Source: Pseudomonadota bacterium (GTDB lineage Bacteria; Pseudomonadota; Alphaproteobacteria; Rhizobiales; Xanthobacteraceae). From it: 12,131 nucleotides of DNA. The notes beneath the pieces were generated by a model. The model was given only the letters and a program-made list of their open reading frames with translations. It did not search any database and was not told where the DNA came from. Positions 8,826-12,131 of this stretch are shown here, in pieces. The stretch lies in the NCBI GenBank assembly GCA_023391175.1, contig JAEWBL010000094.1, forward strand, positions 1 through 12,131, in the 5' to 3' direction. Made by a program: the position numbers and the translations under genes. Each line of letters begins with the position of its first letter. Position 1 is the first letter of the stretch.

Positions 8826-8831
8826 CCTCCC
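8826..8831 (-). promoter_or_regulatory. Ribosome binding site deciding a TTG start
   Basis: On the minus strand GGGAGG lies five bases before TTG 8820. No ATG or GTG at this point fits the MaoC-like N-terminus, so this site is the main evidence for the unusual start codon. Confidence 0.7.
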
Positions 8832-8871
8832 TGTCGTTGGAGGCCGATGGAAGGCGAGGATGACGCAAACG

Positions 8872-9249
8872 TCAAGCTGGGCGTGGGGATACCGGAGCGT
8901 CAGGCCAGAAGGTGGCCTTGTCGCTCCCCACCAGAACGTCGCGGATGTTCTTGGTGACCGGAAACCCATAGCCGCCTTCGCGACCGGGTGAATAGAGCAG
9001 GCCGTCGTCGTGATACTCGGACACATAGAGGTTCACGCCGACGCACATCATGGAGAGGATGAGCGCCTGCAGCGCATCGTATCCATGGACGACCATGCTC
9101 TTGGTGCGGTCCGGCCAGTCGATCTCGAAGCGGCAGCCCCAGGACTCGCCGAAGTCCTCCACGATGTGTTCGGGCTGGTACAGGCGGATCTCCACCGGCG
9201 TGTCGCCAGCCTCGCCCCTGATGAAAAGGGTGTGCGTGAGGATCACCAT
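8872..9249 (-). CDS. Small conserved protein, DUF6968-like, paralog A (possible immunity protein)
   Basis: A 125-residue soluble protein: MVILTHTLFI, EIRLYQP, SWGCRFEIDWPDRTKSMVVHGYDALQALILSMMCVGVNLY, then GGYGFPVTKNIRDVLVGSDKATF. The WxCxFEIDWP strand, the G-x-DALQAL helix and the small size recall the DUF6968 group from memory; the assignment is tentative. It aligns with the neighbouring gene at 9275-9607 with 53 identities over about 110 positions by hand, so the two are tandem paralogs. This copy has a four-residue insertion (near EDFGE) and a Pro-rich C-terminal extension. GC content is like the chromosome. ATG 9249 has GGAG seven bases upstream. It is the third gene of the unit that begins at 10010, with a 25-bp gap after its paralog. 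Function unknown; an immunity or partner role for the upstream Cys-rich protein is inferred from position alone. Confidence 0.8.
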   Translation of the reverse strand: MVILTHTLFIRGEAGDTPVEIRLYQPEHIVEDFGESWGCRFEIDWPDRTKSMVVHGYDALQALILSMMCVGVNLYVSEYHDDGLLYSPGREGGYGFPVTKNIRDVLVGSDKATFWPDAPVSPRPA

Positions 9250-9274
9250 GGCGGGGCTCCGCGAGGGACTGAAA

Positions 9275-9607
9275 TCAGAAGCTCATCTTGTCGACGCCGA
9301 TGAGCAGGTCGCGCAGGTTGTTCGGAACGGGGAAGCCGTAGCCGTCCTCCTTGTCGTAGGCGCGCAGCGAACCTTCCTGATGATAGGCGCTGGTGTACAG
9401 ATCCGCGCCGATCATCTGGAGCGCGATGGTCAGAGACTGAAGGGCATCCTCGCCCTGTGCCGTGATGCTATATTTCCCTTCAGGCCAGTCTATTTCGTAT
9501 TTACATCCCCACGAATGTGCAAGCTGTTGCGGTTGGTATATTCTGATTTCGATCTTTTTTTGCCCTTCATTTTTTTGAATGAAAATATCGTGCGTTAAAA
9601 TAATCAT
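9275..9607 (-). CDS. Small conserved protein, DUF6968-like, paralog B, with AT-rich 5' half
   Basis: A 110-residue soluble protein: MIILTHDIFIQ, IEIRIYQPQQL, SWGCKYEIDWPEGKYSI, GEDALQSLTIAL, DGYGFPVPNNLRDLLIGVDKMSF. All blocks shared with paralog A are kept, so both copies look intact. The base composition is striking: bases 9541-9600, encoding the N-terminus, have 17 G/C of 60, with Lys/Asn/Ile codons ending in A or T, while the 3' half (for example 9301-9360, 37 of 60) is much nearer to the host. This suggests recent arrival or recombination between a foreign 5' part and a host-like 3' part. The ATG at 9607 begins 10 bases after the stop of the Cys-rich gene, so the two should be co-transcribed; only a weak GAAAG precedes it. 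Function unknown. Confidence 0.82.
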   Translation of the reverse strand: MIILTHDIFIQKNEGQKKIEIRIYQPQQLAHSWGCKYEIDWPEGKYSITAQGEDALQSLTIALQMIGADLYTSAYHQEGSLRAYDKEDGYGFPVPNNLRDLLIGVDKMSF

Positions 9608-9617
9608 TTTATTTCTT

Positions 9618-10010
9618 TCAATAGCTTAGTGGCGGGATCGGGTGACCTCTGAGGCATGCGGCGCAGCGTTGCGAAGCCTGTGCTCGGCACGACTTTAAAC
9701 CGACCATATCGCAGTGAAACATGTCGGCCATATACTGTTGCCAACATGCTGCCTCGACTGCAGGCGAAATGCGCCGTGCAGCCACCGAAATGCGCCGTTC
9801 GGCGGGGGCAGGTTTGGTCCCCGTGCTGCTTTCGCCGCCACCAGTCCATTGCCCGCCACCGGGCTCGCCGCTCGGGATTCGCGGCTGGCTGGGATCGTAG
9901 CCTCCCTTCAATGCGAGCGTGAGGCGCCACGTCGCGACATCGAGGTTCAGCTGCCGCGTGAGACGGCGCAATCGGTCGAAGGCATCCAATTCTGCATCTG
10001 TCTGCGACAC
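9618..10010 (-). CDS. Cys-rich protein with GGGQWT linker, possible toxin/effector (unknown function)
   Basis: A 130-residue protein from GTG 10010, a start supported by a strong ribosome binding site. Three parts are visible. Residues 1-35 form a charged amphipathic helix (AELDAFDRLRRLTRQLNLDVATWRL). Residues 37-59 hold the motif GYDPSQPRIPSGEPGGGQWTGGG, a linker I recall from Hyphomicrobiales phage-related and toxin-like proteins (memory only, not checked). Residues 85-130 form a Cys-rich domain with cysteines at 89, 100, 108, 116 and 119, ending CLRGHPIPPLSY. No signal peptide or membrane segment is present. GC is lower than in the flanking metabolic genes (34 of 60 at 9661-9720 and again at 9721-9780). 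Being the first of three tightly spaced genes, with two paralogous small proteins after it, it could be an effector whose partners neutralise it. A structural or phage-derived role is equally open. Confidence 0.75.
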   Translation of the reverse strand: MSQTDAELDAFDRLRRLTRQLNLDVATWRLTLALKGGYDPSQPRIPSGEPGGGQWTGGGESSTGTKPAPAERRISVAARRISPAVEAACWQQYMADMFHCDMVGLKSCRAQASQRCAACLRGHPIPPLSY

Positions 10011-10017
10011 AGCCGCT

Positions 10018-10024
10018 CTCCTCC
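10018..10024 (-). promoter_or_regulatory. Strong ribosome binding site before a GTG start
   Basis: On the minus strand GGAGGAG ends seven bases before GTG 10010. It is among the best Shine-Dalgarno matches in the window and fixes the start of the Cys-rich protein. Confidence 0.75.
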
Positions 10025-10047
10025 GTCAATCCGAAGGAGACGATATA

Positions 10048-10059
10048 GGAATATATTCC
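10048..10059. promoter_or_regulatory. Perfect AT-rich palindrome upstream of the three-gene unit (candidate operator/promoter)
   Basis: GGAATATATTCC is a perfect 12-bp palindrome lying 37 bases before the GTG at 10010, in the 58-bp gap after the MaoC-like gene. CGATAT occurs on its left (10041-10046) and at its right edge (10059-10064). The minus strand has a TTGCAT and a TATATC 15 bases apart across the site, a poor but possible sigma70-type promoter that would contain the palindrome in its spacer. A repressor site is plausible; no regulator gene is visible nearby. Confidence 0.45.
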
Positions 10060-10068
10060 GATATGCAA

Positions 10069-10551
10069 CTACCGCGTGCTAACGTGGTGCGGTTCTCGCG
10101 CGTCCGGCGCCAGATGCCTCAGCTCGAAGCGCATCACCTCCGTCCCATCCTCCCGCCGGGCGCTGCCGGTGCGGTGGTAGATCGTCCAGCCGGGGCGGCT
10201 GGTGCTGGGGCGGGCGTCGAGAATTTCGGTGAAGAAGGTGATGGTGTCGCCTGCGCGCACCGGGGCGAGCCATTTGAGATCCGTCAGGCCGAAGCCGACG
10301 CCCACGGGCGCGATCACCGCCGCGTGGTCGGCGGGCAGGGCTTCAGCCGCCGCGCCGTGGGCGCGCACGAACAGGCCCATCCACGTCGAGACCGTGTGCC
10401 AGCCCGAGGCGATAAGGCAGCCGAAGGGGGAGGCGGCGGCCGCCTCCGCATCGACATGGAAGGGCTGGGGATCGTAGGCGCGGGCGAAGCGTACGATCTC
10501 TTCCGCCGTGAAGGTGAAGCGGCCGAGTTCTTGCGGCCCGGCCACGACCAT
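10069..10551 (-). CDS. MaoC-like hotdog dehydratase family protein (copy 3)
   Basis: A 160-residue member of the same family as the two genes at 7874-8820. The core reads FTFTAEEIVRFARAYDPQPFHVDAEAAAASPFGCLIASGWHT, with Asp27 and His32 in the catalytic positions, then GLTDLKWLAPVRAGDTITFFTEIL. The N-terminus is about six residues shorter than copy 1 and lacks the FEDxxxG block. The start ATG 10551 follows the ychF stop (10561-10563), which is in the same frame; GAGG formed by that stop context sits eight bases before the ATG and can serve as the ribosome binding site. The gene is therefore co-transcribed with ychF. Substrate unknown; an acyl-CoA hydratase-type role is a family-level inference. 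Confidence 0.88.
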   Translation of the reverse strand: MVVAGPQELGRFTFTAEEIVRFARAYDPQPFHVDAEAAAASPFGCLIASGWHTVSTWMGLFVRAHGAAAEALPADHAAVIAPVGVGFGLTDLKWLAPVRAGDTITFFTEILDARPSTSRPGWTIYHRTGSARREDGTEVMRFELRHLAPDAREPHHVSTR

Positions 10552-10560
10552 GATGGAGCC

Positions 10561-11661
10561 TCAGTTGGCGAAGCGGAAGTGCAGCACGTCGCCGTCGGCG
10601 ACCACATAGTCCTTGCCTTCCAGCCGGAACCGGCCGCCCTCGCGGGCGCCGGCCTCGCCCTTGAACTTCACGTAGTCGTCGTAGGCGACGGTTTCGGCGC
10701 GGATGAAACCCTTCTCGAAATCCGTATGGATCACGCCCGCCGCCGCCGGGGCCTTGGTGCCGGCGGTAATGGTCCAGGCGCGGGCTTCCTTCGGGCCGAC
10801 GGTGAAATAGGTGAGCAGCTGGAGCAGCTCGTAGCCGGCGCGGATGACGCGGTTGAGGCCCGGCTCGTCGAGGTCGATGGCCTCCAGATATTCCTTCTGC
10901 TCGTCGGGCGGCAGCACCGCGATCTCGCTCTCGATCTTGGCGGAGACGACCACCGCCTTGGCGCCTTCCTCGGCGGCGCGCTTGAAGACCTCGGCGGAAA
11001 GGGCATTGCCCTCCTTCGCGGAGCCTTCCTCCACGTTGCACACGTAAAGCACCGGCTTGGCGGAGAGCAGGCCCAGCTGGTTGAAGAGCTTCTTCTCTTC
11101 CGGCTTCACCTCGGCGAGGCGGGCGGGCTTGCCCTCGCGCAGCAGGACGAGGGCGCGCATGACGAGGTCGAGGGTTTCCTTGGCTTCCTTGTCGGTGCCG
11201 CCCTTGGCCTTCTTCTCCAGCGTCGGCAGGCGCTTCTCGAGGCTATCGAGGTCGGCGAGCATCAGCTCGGTCTCGATGGTCTCGATGTCGTTGACCGGCG
11301 CGATCTTGCCTTCCACATGGGTCACGTCCCCATCCTCGAAGCAGCGCACCACATGGGCGATGGCGTCGCACTCGCGGATGTTGGCGAGGAACTGGTTGCC
11401 GAGACCCTCGCCCTTGGAGGCGCCGCGCACGAGGCCCGCAATGTCCACGAAGGTGAGGCGGGTGGGGATGATGGCGCCGGAGCCGGCGATCTCCGCCAGC
11501 GTGTCGAGGCGCGGATCGGGCACCGCCACGTCACCCACGTTCGGCTCGATGGTGCAGAACGGATAATTCGCCGCCTGCGCCGCCGCCGTCTGGGTGAGCG
11601 CGTTGAAGAGGGTGGACTTGCCCACGTTGGGAAGCCCGACGATGCCGCATTTGAAGCCCAT
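10561..11661 (-). CDS. ychF: Redox-regulated ATPase YchF (OLA1 family)
   Basis: A 366-residue Obg-related P-loop NTPase of the usual length. Motifs: GLPNVGKST (residues 9-17), NYPFCTIEPNVG switch I region (32-43), DIAGLVRGASKGEGLGNQFL (73-92), a coiled-coil insertion (about 126-200), and NVEE at 209-212 where GTPases have NKxD. That change explains why this family prefers ATP. The C-terminal TGS domain (about 280-364) has YFTVGPKEARAWTI, GVIHTDFEKGFIRAETVAYDDY and a GDVLHFRFAN end. YchF binds ribosomes and takes part in stress and translation control in the cytosol. The frame extends upstream to 11775, but MGFKCGIVGLPNVG at ATG 11661 is the conserved N-terminus. No good Shine-Dalgarno precedes it. 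The pth gene lies upstream on the same strand. Confidence 0.96.
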   Translation of the reverse strand: MGFKCGIVGLPNVGKSTLFNALTQTAAAQAANYPFCTIEPNVGDVAVPDPRLDTLAEIAGSGAIIPTRLTFVDIAGLVRGASKGEGLGNQFLANIRECDAIAHVVRCFEDGDVTHVEGKIAPVNDIETIETELMLADLDSLEKRLPTLEKKAKGGTDKEAKETLDLVMRALVLLREGKPARLAEVKPEEKKLFNQLGLLSAKPVLYVCNVEEGSAKEGNALSAEVFKRAAEEGAKAVVVSAKIESEIAVLPPDEQKEYLEAIDLDEPGLNRVIRAGYELLQLLTYFTVGPKEARAWTITAGTKAPAAAGVIHTDFEKGFIRAETVAYDDYVKFKGEAGAREGGRFRLEGKDYVVADGDVLHFRFAN

Positions 11662-11811
11662 GGAAAGCCCGGAGTTGCACCCGCCCGCCGGTGCGGCTGC
11701 AGGATGGAAGAAAAGGATCAGGCCGCGCTGCGACCGTTGGGGGATCGCATAGCCCCTCGGGCAGCGTGTGCGCAACCCGCCGAAGCTTGCGCCATGGTCG
11801 CGCGCGGGGCC
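11662..11811. other. pth-ychF intergenic region
   Basis: This 150-bp gap separates pth from ychF on the minus strand. I find no convincing hairpin with a T-tract and no clear promoter. Readthrough from pth into ychF is possible. Confidence 0.4.
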
Positions 11812-12131
11812 TCAGCCCTTCTCGCCGACCCGTTTCTGCTCGCCGAAGCCCTGGGCTTCCAGAAAGAGATGGGCGCGGTTCTGGAACTCGTCCGGGCGCT
11901 GCTTCACCAGCAGTTCGGCGAAATCGGCGCAGGCGTCGCTCACGGCATCCACCCAGCCCTTCTCCGACTTGGCGAAGTCGTTGAGCACATAGGCATGCAC
12001 CAGCGCCTTGTCGCCGGGATGGCCGATGCCGAGGCGGATGCGCCAGTAATCATTGCCGCACTGGGCGGTGATGGACCTCAGACCGTTGTGGCCGGCATTG
12101 CCGCCGCCCTTCTTGATCCGCAGCTTGGCGG
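11812..12131 (-). CDS. pth: Peptidyl-tRNA hydrolase, C-terminal part (5' end outside window)
   Basis: The minus-strand frame is open from the window edge to TGA at 11812-11814. Reading from the edge it gives [20 protein letters not shown], then [15 protein letters not shown], then [13 protein letters not shown]. The [13 protein letters not shown] and [10 protein letters not shown] blocks are hallmarks of bacterial Pth, which frees tRNA from prematurely released peptidyl-tRNA in the cytosol. The catalytic His and the N-terminal half are outside the window. The C-terminal tail ([19 protein letters not shown]) is slightly longer than in E. coli, as is common in alphaproteobacteria. The pth-ychF order is widely conserved in this group. 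Confidence 0.95.
   Translation of the reverse strand, partial: AKLRIKKGGGNAGHNGLRSITAQCGNDYWRIRLGIGHPGDKALVHAYVLNDFAKSEKGWVDAVSDACADFAELLVKQRPDEFQNRAHLFLEAQGFGEQKRVGEKG

Noticed and set aside
9604..10068. An alternative minus-strand frame overlapping the Cys-rich gene
   Set aside because: It lacks a good ribosome binding site and reads through the palindrome region; the GTG frame at 10010 has a strong site and recognisable motifs.
8821..10068. Integron, transposon or prophage boundaries around the unknown unit
   Set aside because: I found no transposase, integrase, terminal inverted repeats or target-site duplication flanking it, so only acquisition in general is suggested.

Overview
The window is GC-rich DNA whose gene content points to an alphaproteobacterium of the order Hyphomicrobiales (Rhizobiales), possibly Xanthobacteraceae. 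The order is inferred from the pth-ychF-MaoC arrangement, the two small YdcH proteins, the YqgE / DsbD-alpha-like / peroxiredoxin cluster and the style of the proteins; the family is a guess. I see no rRNA, tRNA, CRISPR array, transposase or integrase. No gene-free gap exceeds 300 bases.

Left part (1-2962): the 3' end of a glycine-zipper envelope protein closed by a strong intrinsic terminator, a MeaB/ArgK-type GTPase chaperone, and an exported SleB-family cell-wall hydrolase with a long low-complexity N-terminal region. The hydrolase is followed by a 22-bp direct repeat that overlaps a hairpin shared with the convergent gene. Centre-left (2956-5535): yqgE on the minus strand is divergent from a periplasmic DsbD-alpha-like protein, which is followed by a one-Cys Prx5-type peroxiredoxin; the last two suggest thiol redox housekeeping. 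Several hairpins lie between the peroxiredoxin and the convergent YdcH gene. Centre (5329-7867): two small YdcH/DUF465 coiled-coil genes face away from each other, and the second is followed by the ABC-F ATPase Uup.

Right part (7874-12131, all minus strand): transcription runs right to left through pth (its 5' end lies outside the window), ychF, a MaoC-like hotdog protein, a three-gene unit of unknown function, and two more MaoC-like proteins joined by an ATGA stop/start overlap. The unknown unit (8872-10010) is the most interesting part. Its first gene encodes a 130-residue protein with a GGGQWT-type linker and a five-cysteine C-terminus. Two tandem paralogous genes of a small DUF6968-like family follow. 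The AT-rich boundary, the palindromic upstream site and the position between MaoC genes suggest an acquired module. The effector-first, duplicated-partner-second order resembles toxin/effector-immunity cassettes, but that function is inference only.
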